From NCBI RefSeq assembly GCF_024345795.1, contig NZ_JAGQBU010000004.1, forward strand, positions 1 to 64,000: a DNA stretch of 64,000 nt, read 5' to 3'. Position 1 is the stretch's first letter. Every line of letters starts with the position of its first letter. Positions 7,178-16,131 of this stretch are shown piece by piece. The translations under genes were made by a program, and so were the position numbers. The DNA comes from Synechococcus sp. J7-Johnson. Lineage in GTDB: Bacteria > Cyanobacteriota > Cyanobacteriia > PCC-6307 > Cyanobiaceae. The notes beneath the pieces were generated by a model that saw only the letters and a program-made list of their open reading frames with translations, had not been told where the DNA came from and ran no database searches.

Positions 7178-9073
7178 ATGACGGTGCTGGAACAAGGCCA
7201 GATTCAGATCCACACCGAGAACATCTTCCCGATCATCAAGAAGGCCGTCTATTCCGGCCACGAGGTGTTCCTCAGGGAGCTGGTCAGTAATGCGGTGGAT
7301 GCAATCAGCAAACGCCGCATGGCCGCCATGGCAGGCGACTGCAGCGAAGGGTCCGAAGGGCTGGTGAGCATCAGGATTGACCGTGAGGCCAAAACACTCA
7401 CCATCAGCGATAACGGCATCGGCATGAGCGCCGATGAGGTGAAGCGCTACATCAACCAGGTGGCTTTTTCCAGCGCTGAAGACTTTCTTGAGAAGTACAA
7501 GCGCGAAGACGATGCGATCATCGGCCATTTCGGCCTCGGCTTCTACTCCAGTTTCATGGTGGCCGAGCGGGTCGAGCTGATCAGCCTCAGCGCCAGCCCA
7601 GGCGCAGAAGCGGTGCGCTGGAGCTGTGATGGCTCCCCCAACTTCAGTCTGGAATCCGGTGAACGCACCGAACCCGGTACGGATGTGATCCTGTATCTGC
7701 AGGAGGAGGAGCTGGAGTACATCGAGCCGGCCCGCATTCGCTCCCTGATCACCACCTACTGCGACTTTCTGCCGGTGGCCGTGCAGCTGGAGGGCGAAAC
7801 GGTGAACAAGCGGGAGGCGCCCTGGCGCAAAATCCCGCGGGAGCTGAGCGACGACGATTACATCGCCCTCTATCGCTATCTCTACCCGTTCCAGGGTGAT
7901 CCACTCCTCTGGGTGCACCTGAACACCGACTATCCCTACACCCTGCAAGGCATCCTCTATTTCCCTCGGCTCACCGGGCGGGCCGACTGGGAGAAAGGCG
8001 AGATCCGCCTTTACTGCAACCAGGTGTTCGTGAGCGACTCGATCAAGGAGGTGGTGCCCCGCTATCTGCTGCCTCTGCGAGGAGTGATCGACTCCCCCGA
8101 CATCCCCCTCAACGTGAGCCGCAGCGCGCTGCAGACGGATAGGCGTGTCCGCTCGATCGGTGGCTTCGTGGCCAAGAAGGTGGGAGACCGGCTCAAGGAG
8201 CTGCACCGCGATGAGCCCGCCCGCTATGCCGAGATCTGGGAGGGAATCGCCCCTTTCATCAAGATCGGAGCCATGGAGGACGAGAAGTTCGCCGATCAGG
8301 TGGCCGAGCTGATTCTGTTCGGCACCACCGCCGCTGCCGCGGACATTGACCCCATCGCCGCTGGAGACAAGGCCTACACCACCCTCAGCGGCTACTGCAG
8401 CCGTCTCGGTGGGGCTGATCAAAAGCGCATCCTCTACTGCACCGATGAAGCGTCCCAGGCCGGCCCCCTGGCCCTGTGGCAAGGAGAGGGGGCGGAAGTG
8501 CTCCTGGCCGACACCCTGATCGATGCCCAGTTCATCCCCTGGCTGGAGGCCCGCCACGAGGAGCTCAGCTTCCGCCGGGTCGATGCCGAACTGGATGACA
8601 GCCTGCGCGAGCAGGAGAGCGAGTTGGTGGATGCCGAGGGCAAGGACAGCTCCGAGCAGCTGCGGGAGCTGTTCAAGACCGCCCTAGGCGATGGACGCAT
8701 CACCATCCAGGTGCAGGCCCTGAAAGGGGAGAACGCCCCTGCGGCCCTGATCCTTTTGCCCGAGCAGATGCGTCGCCTCAACGACATGGGTGCCCTGATG
8801 GAGCAGCGACTGCCGGGGCTCCCCGACCATCACGTGCTGCTGGTGAACCGCCGCCATCCGCTGGTGGAGGGGCTGCTCAAGCTCGCGGCCGGCTCGGTGA
8901 TCACCGCCGCAGGTGGGGCGTCACCCAGTCAGCAGCTGGCCAGCGATCTCAGCCGCCATCTCCACGACATGGCTCGCCTCGCCGTGGGGGGACTGGAGCC
9001 CAACCAGCTGGCCGGCTTCCAGCAGCGCAGTGCTGAACTGATGGGCCGCCTGATGGAACGGGGCCTCGGCTGA
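7178..9073 (+). CDS. htpG: Molecular chaperone HtpG (Hsp90)
   Basis: A 631-aa Hsp90 family protein. The N-terminal GHKL ATPase domain shows '[11 protein letters not shown]' (about 30-40), '[12 protein letters not shown]' and 'GHFGLGFYS'; the middle domain shows '[20 protein letters not shown]'; the C-terminal dimerisation domain ends near '[10 protein letters not shown]'. It acts in the cytoplasm as an ATP-driven chaperone. In cyanobacteria it supports heat, high-light and phycobilisome-related proteostasis (known for the family). Full length, no unusual features. About 120 bp separates it from the anti-sigma gene; I did not identify a CIRCE element there. Confidence 0.97.
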   Translation: MTVLEQGQIQIHTENIFPIIKKAVYSGHEVFLRELVSNAVDAISKRRMAAMAGDCSEGSEGLVSIRIDREAKTLTISDNGIGMSADEVKRYINQVAFSSAEDFLEKYKREDDAIIGHFGLGFYSSFMVAERVELISLSASPGAEAVRWSCDGSPNFSLESGERTEPGTDVILYLQEEELEYIEPARIRSLITTYCDFLPVAVQLEGETVNKREAPWRKIPRELSDDDYIALYRYLYPFQGDPLLWVHLNTDYPYTLQGILYFPRLTGRADWEKGEIRLYCNQVFVSDSIKEVVPRYLLPLRGVIDSPDIPLNVSRSALQTDRRVRSIGGFVAKKVGDRLKELHRDEPARYAEIWEGIAPFIKIGAMEDEKFADQVAELILFGTTAAAADIDPIAAGDKAYTTLSGYCSRLGGADQKRILYCTDEASQAGPLALWQGEGAEVLLADTLIDAQFIPWLEARHEELSFRRVDAELDDSLREQESELVDAEGKDSSEQLRELFKTALGDGRITIQVQALKGENAPAALILLPEQMRRLNDMGALMEQRLPGLPDHHVLLVNRRHPLVEGLLKLAAGSVITAAGGASPSQQLASDLSRHLHDMARLAVGGLEPNQLAGFQQRSAELMGRLMERGLG

Positions 9074-9170
9074 TTGGGCGAGTGTCGGGACACCCCATTT
9101 GTTAAGGTGGCCCCTTGGCAATATCCAGTTTCACTGGAGCTTGCCAGTCCCATGCGTATCGGTTGCCTTC

Positions 9171-9407
9171 ATGTCACGGGTTTGTCAGCTCACCGGCAAG
9201 CGCGCCAACAACGGCATGGCTGTTAGCCATTCCCACGTGCGCACCAAGAAACTCCAACAGGTGAACCTGCAGGAACGCCGGCTCTGGTGGGCGGAGGGTA
9301 ACCGCTGGGTGAAGCTGAGGGTCGCCACCAGCACCCTGCGCACGATCCAGAAAAAAGGTCTTGGCGCCTATGCCCGCGAACTCGGCATCAACCTGGCCAA
9401 GATCTGA
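9171..9407 (+). CDS. rpmB: 50S ribosomal protein L28
   Basis: A 78-aa basic ribosomal protein beginning '[20 protein letters not shown]', with '[14 protein letters not shown]' and the C-terminal '[15 protein letters not shown]' typical of cyanobacterial L28. ATG 9171 is preferred over an in-frame start at 9099, because the upstream part does not match the family. It stands alone downstream of htpG with its own ~100-bp leader; 'TTGTTAAGGT' at about 9099-9108 could be part of a promoter. Confidence 0.97.
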   Translation: MSRVCQLTGKRANNGMAVSHSHVRTKKLQQVNLQERRLWWAEGNRWVKLRVATSTLRTIQKKGLGAYARELGINLAKI

Positions 9408-9430
9408 TTCTCCTCTGAAGTCCGCACCCC

Positions 9431-10009
9431 GTGAACCGCCGCCAACTCCTGGAAGGAGCGCTAGTTCACGCCGGTCCGGCCCTTTTGGTTCCTGGCCTGG
9501 TGGCTCCCCTGCTCGGCTGGCCTCTCAAAGCCAGCGCGCTGGGTGGAACGCTGCCGCCCCTTGATCAGCCTGCGCCCGATTTTTGCCTGCCTGGATTCGG
9601 CCCTAATCTCGACCCGTCCGGCAGCCTTTCTCTCAGTGACCTGAAGGGTAAATGGCTTGCGCTTTACTTCTATCCCAAGGATTTCACCGGCGGCTGCACC
9701 CTTGAAGCGCGCGGTTTTCAGCGCGATCTGGAGCAGTTCCATCTGCTTGGTGCCCAGGTTGTTGGTGTCAGCGCTGATGACGTTGCTGACCATGCCTCCT
9801 TCTGTGACAGCGAAGGGTTGGTGTTTCCCCTGCTCTCCGACCCCGGCGGGGCAGTCAGCCAGCGCTATGGATCCTGGATCGCCCCCTTCTCCCAGCGGCA
9901 CACCTTTCTGATCGACCCGAAGGGGGTGCTCAGGGCCCGCTGGGTTGCGGTCCGCCCCCAGGGCCACAGCCGGGAGGTGCTCGATGAACTCTCCCGTCTC
10001 CAGGCCTGA
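9431..10009 (+). CDS. Peroxiredoxin (BCP/PrxQ class), exported, resolving Cys replaced
   Basis: A 192-aa thiol peroxidase of the BCP/PrxQ class. The peroxidatic site 'YPKDFTGGCTLEARGF' places Cys89. The position five residues later, where PrxQ enzymes usually have the resolving Cys, is Arg94. Other cysteines are Cys52 and Cys125 ('SFCDSEGL'), so resolution must use one of these or an external thiol. The N-terminus 'NRRQLLEGAL' followed by a hydrophobic stretch (14-36) resembles a Tat-type or thylakoid-targeting signal. The start is GTG at 9431. It would detoxify H2O2 or alkyl hydroperoxides in the lumen or periplasm. Confidence 0.9.
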   Translation: MNRRQLLEGALVHAGPALLVPGLVAPLLGWPLKASALGGTLPPLDQPAPDFCLPGFGPNLDPSGSLSLSDLKGKWLALYFYPKDFTGGCTLEARGFQRDLEQFHLLGAQVVGVSADDVADHASFCDSEGLVFPLLSDPGGAVSQRYGSWIAPFSQRHTFLIDPKGVLRARWVAVRPQGHSREVLDELSRLQA

Positions 10010-10120
10010 TCGTCTTCTGAGCGAAGCAGGGCAGGGCAGCCAATGTTTCCAATTGCCAACAGCGTTGTTGACGTAACAGACGTTTAACGTTGAGGGTGAA
10101 CCCGTCTTTCTCTGAGTTCC

Positions 10121-10939
10121 GTGCCGGATATCACTGCTCTGATCGCTACAACGGTCGTTCCATTCCTATTCAAGTTGGTGGGGGCGGTAGCCCTCTGGAT
10201 CGTTGGTGGCTGGTTGATCCAGTTCGCCATGAAGCTGACCCGGGGGGCACTGCGTACCAGCAGCCTCGATGCCACGGTGATCTCCTACCTGCTGAACATC
10301 CTCGGCGCCGTGCTGAGGGTGATCCTCGTGGTGGCCATCCTCGGCTTCTTCGGGATTGAAACAGCCAGCTTCGCCGCTCTGCTGGCCGGCGCCGGCGTGG
10401 CGATCGGGGCGGCCTGGAGCGGCATGCTCGGCAACTTCGCAGCCGGGGTGTTCCTGCAGGTGTTCCGTCCATTCAGCGTCGGCGATTTCATCACGGCTGC
10501 CGGCGTCACCGGCACTGTGGAAGAGATCGGCATGTTCGTGACCTCGATGCTGGCTCCCGACAACGTGCGCAACATCGTGCCCAACGGCAAGCTGTTCGGC
10601 GACACCATCCAGAACTATTCCGTGCATGACTTCCGCCGGGTGGAACTGGTGGCCCAGCTCGACAACAGCGCCGATGTGGCCAAAGCGATCAGCCTGCTAA
10701 AAGCAGGACTGGCCACGGTGCCCAATCAGTTCAAGGGCATGCCTGGCGATGTGGAAGTGCTTGAGTTCAGCGAGCGCGGTCCGAAGCTGGCGGTGCGGCC
10801 CTACACCCACACCTCCAACTACTGGCAGGTCTATTTCGACACCAACCGCATGATCGTCGACGTGCTTGGGGCCAACGGCTTCCCAGTGCCGCGCATTCCA
10901 GTGGCGATGGCCTCCGCTGCTGCCAGCTCTTTGAACTGA
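10121..10939 (+). CDS. mscS: MscS-family small-conductance mechanosensitive channel
   Basis: A 272-aa protein with three N-terminal membrane helices. The pore helix TM3 ('LLAGAGVAIGAAWSGMLGN', about residues 88-106) is Gly/Ala-rich, as in MscS. A beta domain follows ('FSVGDFITAAGVTGTVEEI', 'NIVPNGKLFG') and then an alpha/beta C-terminal domain. It opens on membrane tension to release osmolytes on hypo-osmotic shock. The start is GTG 10121. Upstream, 'GTTGACGTAACAGACG' contains a possible -35-like hexamer. Confidence 0.93.
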   Translation: MPDITALIATTVVPFLFKLVGAVALWIVGGWLIQFAMKLTRGALRTSSLDATVISYLLNILGAVLRVILVVAILGFFGIETASFAALLAGAGVAIGAAWSGMLGNFAAGVFLQVFRPFSVGDFITAAGVTGTVEEIGMFVTSMLAPDNVRNIVPNGKLFGDTIQNYSVHDFRRVELVAQLDNSADVAKAISLLKAGLATVPNQFKGMPGDVEVLEFSERGPKLAVRPYTHTSNYWQVYFDTNRMIVDVLGANGFPVPRIPVAMASAAASSLN

Positions 10940-10952
10940 AACTGAACCCAGT

Positions 10953-12011
10953 TCAGCGCCCCAGCCAGCGCCTCAGCAACTCGCCGTGGACTGCTGTGTC
11001 CCGGCGCAGTCCCTCCACCATCTGCGGCTGGGGGGGCTGATCCAGTTGCTGAAGCCAGTCCCGCTCAAGGTTGAAGGAATCCTGGGGCTGGTCCAGATCG
11101 ATACAGGAGCAAGCCAGGGAGTCAGCGGCAGCGCGCACCTTGGGGTCGTAGCTGAGGGCGGCCAGGGGTGCACCGGCCAGTGCCGCCACGATCAGCCCGT
11201 GCAGCCGCATTGAGAGCACCAGTGCGGAGCCGCAGAAGATCTCCATCGCCTCCTCGGGCGTGGCAACGAGCTCTTCCCGGCTGCGTCGGTAGAGCCGCTG
11301 TGGGACAAGCCCCTGGTCCTGCAATGCAGCGAGCAGGCCCCGGTCCTGATCCCGGTGAAACGGCAGCCAGATCACCTCCCGATCCGCAGCGGCTGCCACA
11401 GCGTCGAGGGCCTCCAGCAGGGGCGTCCAGCGCACGCCCTCCAAAAGCTGGGTGGGCCGCCAGCAGAGCACCAGGGGGCCACCTTGACCATGCCAGGGCC
11501 TTGTCGCCAACGACCAGACAGGATCACTGCCAAGCTGACCTGGCCTTCCCCAGGCAGCGGCCAGGCCAGCTGATCCCGGATCCCTCCAACTGCTGGCCTG
11601 CACCAGGGTCAGCAGTCGCCGGACCAGCAGGCGACTGCGGCGCCGGCGCAGAGGCCCCAGTCCCTGGCCCCAGAGCAGCACAGGCTTTCCGTGCAGTCGT
11701 GCCGAGATGATCAGGGCGGCGTAATAGAGGAGGCTGCGGAAGCTGGTGGCGTCCTGAAGCAAACTGCCTCCCCCCAGCACAAGAGCATCACATCGGTCGA
11801 GAGCACGGCGCACCGTCGCGAAATCCCTCCGCGCACAGGTGCGCACCCCCAGGCGCTGCTCCACCTCCCCCTGATCGAAGGCGGTCACGAGCGGATCACA
11901 GCCCTGGGGCAACTGGGCCAGCAGGGCGGTCAGCAGGGCATCGTCGCCCAGGTTGTGCTCGCCGTAGTAGCCGCAGAGCAGCGGTTGAACCCTCTTGCGC
12001 TCTGGTGCCAC
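10953..12011 (-). CDS. csaB: Polysaccharide pyruvyl transferase CsaB
   Basis: A 352-aa PS_pyruv_trans-family enzyme with N-terminal 'LLCGYYGEHNLGDDALL', 'DALVLGGGSLLQDAT', 'LLWGQGLGPL' and C-terminal 'MEIFCGSALVLSMRLHGLIV'. CsaB adds a pyruvate ketal to cell-surface polysaccharide, which anchors S-layer or envelope proteins. GTG 12011 is chosen because GGGAG lies 5 nt upstream and the conserved region begins soon after; an in-frame ATG at 12062 is possible. It converges with mscS across 13 bp. Polymer identity is not deducible. Confidence 0.9.
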   Translation of the reverse strand: MAPERKRVQPLLCGYYGEHNLGDDALLTALLAQLPQGCDPLVTAFDQGEVEQRLGVRTCARRDFATVRRALDRCDALVLGGGSLLQDATSFRSLLYYAALIISARLHGKPVLLWGQGLGPLRRRRSRLLVRRLLTLVQASSWRDPGSAGLAAAWGRPGQLGSDPVWSLATRPWHGQGGPLVLCWRPTQLLEGVRWTPLLEALDAVAAAADREVIWLPFHRDQDRGLLAALQDQGLVPQRLYRRSREELVATPEEAMEIFCGSALVLSMRLHGLIVAALAGAPLAALSYDPKVRAAADSLACSCIDLDQPQDSFNLERDWLQQLDQPPQPQMVEGLRRDTAVHGELLRRWLGR

Positions 12012-12112
12012 CAGACTCCCGATCCAACCTGCGGAGAGGCTACGGGAACATGGACGGCGCACCCAGGCCCAAGGGGCGCCCAGGCCAATCCCTCCAGGCT
12101 GTAGCCAGAACG

Positions 12113-12130
12113 TTTACTTGCTGTTACAGT
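12113..12130 (+). promoter_or_regulatory. HLR1-like direct repeat (candidate RpaB site) before hli
   Basis: The two half-sites are TTTACTTG (12113-12120) and GTTACAGT (12123-12130), separated by 2 nt. The HLR1 consensus bound by the response regulator RpaB is two copies of (G/T)TTACA(T/A)(T/A) spaced by 2 nt. These halves match at 6/8 and 7/8 positions with exact spacing, 24 nt before the hli start codon. Location before a high-light-inducible gene is where HLR1 is known to occur. Confidence 0.55.
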
Positions 12131-12154
12131 TTGCGCAACACCGCTTCACATTCG

Positions 12155-12298
12155 ATGTCCACCTCTGATTCCCGCTTCGGCTTCGTCTCCTTCGCTGAAA
12201 CCTGGAATGGCCGCCTTGCCATGCTCGGATTCGTGATCGGGCTTGCAACCGAGCTTCTCACCGGTCAAGGCATTCTCGGCCAGATCGGTCTGGGCTGA
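12155..12298 (+). CDS. hli: High light-inducible protein (one-helix chlorophyll-binding)
   Basis: A 47-aa single-helix protein of the LHC/Hli family. The chlorophyll-binding motif 'FAETWNGRLAMLGFVIGLAT' spans residues ~12-31, with the ExxxxR type ligand pair in 'ETWNGR'. These proteins bind chlorophyll and carotenoid in thylakoids and protect or assist photosystem assembly under high light. ATG 12155 gives the conserved start; upstream reading adds non-family sequence. An HLR1-like repeat precedes it, and a strong terminator follows 25 bp after the stop, so it is probably monocistronic. Confidence 0.95.
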   Translation: MSTSDSRFGFVSFAETWNGRLAMLGFVIGLATELLTGQGILGQIGLG

Positions 12299-12323
12299 AA
12301 TCCACTGCCCGGCATCACCTCAG

Positions 12324-12352
12324 ACCCGTCCGTTCACGCGGACGGGTTTTTT
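12324..12352 (+). terminator. Intrinsic terminator after hli
   Basis: A perfect 9-bp stem (12324-12332 ACCCGTCCG with 12339-12347 CGGACGGGT) closes a 6-nt loop and is followed at once by a T-run (12347-12352). Position 25 bp after the hli stop supports transcription termination of hli. Confidence 0.92.
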
Positions 12353-12365
12353 CCTTGAGCTGGAC

Positions 12366-12920
12366 CTAGCCAGCACCGGTTGCCTTGAACACCAGGCAAA
12401 GCACCGAATCACGGCTCACCCCCATCGTCCCCTGACGAACCCGGCTGCAGGCCAGATGGTAGGCCTGTGGATTGCCGTAGGCGATGCGTCGGTGCTGAGG
12501 TGACCTCCACCACTCCAAGGCGACACGTTCAGAGGTCCAGTAGCCAGGACGTGCAGGACAGGCCAGCACCTCACCCAGCAACCTCCACCCGGCAGGAAGG
12601 ATCAGTCGCTCAAACGGCGACGGGATGCCAAGCACCCCCCCATGGGAACAGTCACCAGCAGCCTCCATGGCAGTGCGCTGCTCATGGGCATAGATCTCCA
12701 CCGCCCTTTGAAGCTCTGCAGGCACACGGCGGTAGCTGGGGCCCAAGAGGGTCTGTCGCCGAAGGCTCACAGCCTCCACCGTCTCGTGGGCAGCCGACGG
12801 GGCCGATGGACTGATGACACCCGCTTCAGCCGACACACTCATCCGTCCATGGCTCAGTGCCAGCAGCGCTGAGAAGCCAGTCAGAAGGTTGAGCCTGAGG
12901 CAATGGTGGTTTGGCCCCAT
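12366..12920 (-). CDS. Secreted hypothetical protein, weakly CAP/SCP-like
   Basis: A 184-aa protein with a hydrophobic N-terminal segment (about residues 9-24, 'LNLLTGFSALLALSHG') that reads as a signal peptide. Three later cysteines could form disulfides. The segment 'ERVALEWWRSPQHRRIAYG' near residue 130 recalls the 'W..S..H' signature of CAP/SCP-like extracellular proteins, and 'ELQRAVEIYAHEQRTAME' could be the preceding helix. I do not recognise the family with confidence. It converges on the hli terminator and starts ~110 bp from DUF2499 on the other strand. Confidence 0.6.
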   Translation of the reverse strand: MGPNHHCLRLNLLTGFSALLALSHGRMSVSAEAGVISPSAPSAAHETVEAVSLRRQTLLGPSYRRVPAELQRAVEIYAHEQRTAMEAAGDCSHGGVLGIPSPFERLILPAGWRLLGEVLACPARPGYWTSERVALEWWRSPQHRRIAYGNPQAYHLACSRVRQGTMGVSRDSVLCLVFKATGAG

Positions 12921-13031
12921 GTCTCAAGGACATCGATACCGAATGATGCCGCTTCGGGGTCCACGACGTGGTGACTCTCCGCAGGAGCTCTGGGTTCCGT
13001 ACATTGCGGTTCCACCTGGTCGCCGGGCGCC

Positions 13032-13331
13032 ATGCATGCCCTTTCACTGCCCACCTGGTGGATCCATGTGGCCTCGGTGCTGGAATGGGTCCTGGCGATG
13101 GCGGCCGTGATCCACTGGGGTGAGCGGCGCGGCGAAACGGAATGGCGCTGGCTTGCCCTGGCCATGCTGCCGGCGCTGGTGAGCGCCATGGCCGCCTGCA
13201 CCTGGCATCTGTTCGACAACCCCCGGGAGCTCCAGGGTCTTGTGGTCTTCCAGGCCGGCACCACCTTGCTGGGCAACGTGGCCCTGGCAGCGGCAGCCTG
13301 GACGCTGCTGCCCGAAAGGAGCCGGTCATGA
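13032..13331 (+). CDS. DUF2499 (Ycf49-like) membrane protein
   Basis: A 99-aa small membrane protein starting 'HALSLPTWWIHVASVLEW', with three hydrophobic segments and the conserved 'MAACTWHLFDN' motif. It matches the DUF2499/Ycf49 family of cyanobacteria and plastids, whose function is unknown. The stop overlaps the next ATG (ATGA at 13328), so DUF2499 and DUF3593 are translationally coupled, an arrangement that implies a joint membrane role. Confidence 0.85.
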   Translation: MHALSLPTWWIHVASVLEWVLAMAAVIHWGERRGETEWRWLALAMLPALVSAMAACTWHLFDNPRELQGLVVFQAGTTLLGNVALAAAAWTLLPERSRS

Positions 13332-13648
13332 GCGCCCTGGGGGTTCTGGCGTCCGTGGATCCCGGCCCCCTGTTCGTGCTGTCGCTGCTGCCCTATCTGG
13401 CTTTCCTGCGCTGGGCCGGGGCCAGCGGGCGTTTCCCGCCCCTGGCTCTGCGCGGGTTCCAGTTCACCTTGGTGTTCGTGGCCGTCACGATCGGCGCGGC
13501 TGTGGTGGCAGAGCAGCGCTTCGGCCAGCAACTGGCCGATGTGGACCCCCTCCATGGAGGGGCAGAGGCCTTCCTGACGGTGGCCAACCTGCTGGTGCTC
13601 TGGGGCTTCAGCCGCGGCGAGAAGGAGCCATCCGGTCCGGAGCCCTGA
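13328..13648 (+). CDS. DUF3593 membrane protein
   Basis: A 106-aa protein with three hydrophobic segments ('PLFVLSLLPYLAFLRWAG', 'FQFTLVFVAVTIGAAVVAEQ', 'AFLTVANLLVLWGFSR') and the conserved 'ADVDPLHGGAEAFLT'. It belongs to the cyanobacterial/plastid DUF3593 family, typically adjacent to DUF2499. The start ATG at 13328 overlaps the DUF2499 stop. Function unknown; thylakoid or plasma membrane location is inferred. Confidence 0.85.
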   Translation: MSALGVLASVDPGPLFVLSLLPYLAFLRWAGASGRFPPLALRGFQFTLVFVAVTIGAAVVAEQRFGQQLADVDPLHGGAEAFLTVANLLVLWGFSRGEKEPSGPEP

Positions 13649-13743
13649 AGCGGAAGCCTGGGCCTGAGCAGTGAACAAGTCTTAAGCGCGGGTGAACTGT
13701 CGGCGGTTCCCCCGCAGGATGGGGCGTCAGTTTTAGATCGTCC

Positions 13744-14001
13744 ATGATCACTCCTCTTCTCGCCATGGCGCCCGCCTCGCTGACCTGGTCGCCGAAGGTG
13801 GCGTTGGTGATGATCGTCTGCAACGTGATCGCCATTGGCATCGGCAAGGCCACCATCAAGTACCCCTCCGAGGGCGCCCAGTTGCCCAACTCCCAGTTCT
13901 TCGGTGGCCTGAGCCACGCCTCCCTGCTGGCCACCACCAGCCTGGGTCACATCTTCGGCATCGGCGCCATCCAGGGCCTGGCCTCCCGCGGTGTGCTCTG
14001 A
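13744..14001 (+). CDS. psaK: Photosystem I reaction center subunit PsaK
   Basis: An 85-aa two-helix protein. 'LVMIVCNVIAIGIGKATI' (helix 1) and 'GGLSHASLLATTSLGHIFG' (helix 2) are PsaK signatures, with 'YPSEGAQLPNSQFFGG' in the cytoplasmic loop. PsaK sits at the periphery of the PSI core and binds chlorophyll. The gene has its own ~95-bp leader after DUF3593 and is followed by a strong terminator hairpin. Confidence 0.95.
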   Translation: MITPLLAMAPASLTWSPKVALVMIVCNVIAIGIGKATIKYPSEGAQLPNSQFFGGLSHASLLATTSLGHIFGIGAIQGLASRGVL

Positions 14002-14038
14002 AGCCCAGGCCCAAGCCGAGCATCAAAGCAATCACCAA

Positions 14039-14067
14039 CAAAGGGCGGGCCGCACACCCGCCCTTTG
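14039..14067. terminator. Strong hairpin between psaK and dxs
   Basis: A perfect 11-bp stem (14039-14049 CAAAGGGCGGG with 14057-14067 CCCGCCCTTTG) encloses a 7-nt loop. The A/T ends of the stem supply short A and T tracts on either side, so it could terminate both the psaK transcript and the converging dxs transcript (stop at 14111). Confidence 0.85.
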
Positions 14068-14110
14068 TGCTGAGCGTGAATCCAGCAGCTGCCTGAGCCT
14101 GTGCCGCGAT

Positions 14111-16024
14111 TCAGACCACAGCCGGCTGGCGTTGGATCCCAAGCAGGGGGAAGCGCTGCAGGATGCGGTCGGCCATCTGGGGCGGGGTGAGCCCGAGGGC
14201 TTTCTTGCTCTGATCCGGGCTGGCATGGTCCACCAGCTGATCGGGGATGCCGATGCGGAATACGGGCACCATCAACTCGTGGTCGTTGAGAGATTCGACG
14301 ACAGCCGCTCCAAACCCTCCGGGAAGGGCGCCTTCCTCCATCGTCACCACCCGGCCGATGCGGCGGGCCAGGGGCAGGATCAGGCTTTCATCGAGGGGGC
14401 GCAGGAAGCGGGCATTCACCACTGCGGCCCTGATGCCCTGCTCCTGCAGCAGACCAGCCGTGGCCATGGCCGGTGCCACCATGGCGCCGTAGGCCACGAT
14501 CAACAGATCATCGCCGTCGGCCAGCTGCTCACCGTGGCCGATCTCCAGAGGCTCCCAGCCCTCTTCCATCAAGGGCACCCCTTCGCCTTCGCCGCGCGGG
14601 AAGCGGATGGCACAGGGGCCGTCGTGGCCGATCGAGGTGACCAGCATCCGCTGCAGCTCCGCCTCGTCCTTGGGGGCCATCACGGTGAAATTGGGCACAG
14701 CCCGCAGATAACTGATGTCGTACTGGCCCTGGTGGGTGGGACCATCAGCGCCCACGATTCCGGCCCGATCGAGCACGAAGGTGACCGGCAGTTTCTGGAT
14801 GCCTACGTCGTGGATGAGCTGGTCGTAAGCACGCTGGAGGAAGGTGCTGTAGATCGCCACGACAGGCTTGAGCCCAGCCGTGGCCATGCCCGCCGCCATG
14901 GTGACGGCATGTTGCTCAGCGATCCCCACATCGAAATACTGCTTGGGCAGGGCCTTCTCGAGCAGATCGAGGCCGGTGCCGGTGGCCATGGCCGCCGTGA
15001 TCCCCACCACAGTGGGGTCCTGTTCACAGATGCGGACCAGGGTCTGGCCGAAGACCTTGCTGTAGCTGGGGGGTTTCGGCTTGCTGGAGGGGAAGGCCTT
15101 GCCGGTCTTGAGGTCGAAGGCCGACTGGGCGTGGTAAGCAACCTGATCAGCCTCAGCGTAGGGATAGCCCTTGCCTTTGGTCGTGGCCACATGGACCAGC
15201 ACAGGACCTTCGCAGCGGTGGGCGGCGTTGAAGGTGCGCACCATCTCGGCGATGTCGTGGCCGTCGATCGGACCCATGTAGGTGAAGCCCAGCTCCTCGA
15301 ACACGGCGCCCACCTTGGGCACCGCCAGCCGGCGCATGCTCTCCTTGAGCCGCTCGAGCTCGGGCGGAAGCTCCCCGTGCATGAACGGCAGGTGCTTGAC
15401 GGCCTCCTCGGCGCTGCCGGAGAGGAACTGCAGCGGCGGGCTCAGCCGCATGCGGTTGAGGTAAGTGGAAAGGGCGCCCACCGGCGGTGAGATCGACATG
15501 TCGTTGTCGTTGAGCACCACCAGCAACGGGGTTTTGGGAAGGTGCCCGGCGTGGTTGATCGCCTCGAGCGCCATGCCACCGGTGAGGGCACCATCACCGA
15601 TCACCGCAACGCATTTGAACTCTTCGCCGCGGCGGTCGCGAGCCAGGGCCATGCCCAGGGCCGCCGAAATGCTTGTGGAGGCGTGACCTGCCCCGAAGTG
15701 ATCGAAGCCGCACTCGCTCCGCTTGAGGTAGCCCGCCACCCCGCCCTGCTGGCGCAGGGTGTGGAACTGGTGATAGCGCCCCGTGACCAGCTTGTGGGGG
15801 TAGGCCTGGTGGCCCACATCCCAGACCACCCTGTCCTGGTCGAGGTCGAGGGTCTGGTAGAGGGCCAGGGTGAGTTCCACCACACCCAGCCCTGGCCCGA
15901 GATGGCCGCCGCTGGTGGACACCACCTCCAGATGCTTCTCACGAATCTGACGAGCTATGGCTTCTAGCTCGCCGATGCTGAGGCCATGCAGCTGGTTGGG
16001 ATGGCTCAGCTCGCTGAGATGCAT
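14111..16024 (-). CDS. dxs: 1-deoxy-D-xylulose-5-phosphate synthase
   Basis: A 637-aa thiamine-diphosphate enzyme that condenses pyruvate and glyceraldehyde 3-phosphate, the first step of the MEP isoprenoid pathway. Visible motifs are '[15 protein letters not shown]' (His41), the ThDP/Mg motif start '[15 protein letters not shown]' (~141-155), 'YMGPIDGHD' and the transketolase-like '[16 protein letters not shown]'. Length is normal. It is divergent from ilvA with a ~107-bp spacer and converges on psaK. ispE of the same pathway is encoded at 45894. Confidence 0.98.
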   Translation of the reverse strand: MHLSELSHPNQLHGLSIGELEAIARQIREKHLEVVSTSGGHLGPGLGVVELTLALYQTLDLDQDRVVWDVGHQAYPHKLVTGRYHQFHTLRQQGGVAGYLKRSECGFDHFGAGHASTSISAALGMALARDRRGEEFKCVAVIGDGALTGGMALEAINHAGHLPKTPLLVVLNDNDMSISPPVGALSTYLNRMRLSPPLQFLSGSAEEAVKHLPFMHGELPPELERLKESMRRLAVPKVGAVFEELGFTYMGPIDGHDIAEMVRTFNAAHRCEGPVLVHVATTKGKGYPYAEADQVAYHAQSAFDLKTGKAFPSSKPKPPSYSKVFGQTLVRICEQDPTVVGITAAMATGTGLDLLEKALPKQYFDVGIAEQHAVTMAAGMATAGLKPVVAIYSTFLQRAYDQLIHDVGIQKLPVTFVLDRAGIVGADGPTHQGQYDISYLRAVPNFTVMAPKDEAELQRMLVTSIGHDGPCAIRFPRGEGEGVPLMEEGWEPLEIGHGEQLADGDDLLIVAYGAMVAPAMATAGLLQEQGIRAAVVNARFLRPLDESLILPLARRIGRVVTMEEGALPGGFGAAVVESLNDHELMVPVFRIGIPDQLVDHASPDQSKKALGLTPPQMADRILQRFPLLGIQRQPAVV

Positions 16025-16131
16025 ACCCTGATCAGTTCTGAGAATTCAATCTACGGCCTGCCTCAGGAGGAATGGGGGCAACGGTCACCTTTCCTGAGGC
16101 CGGCCGTTCTGCTGACCGGCAGACTGGAGCC

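Noticed and set aside
10941-10960. Short CTGAAC-CCA-GTTCAG stem at the mscS/csaB junction
   Set aside because: A 6-bp stem with a 3-nt loop and no T-run; insufficient for a terminator call.
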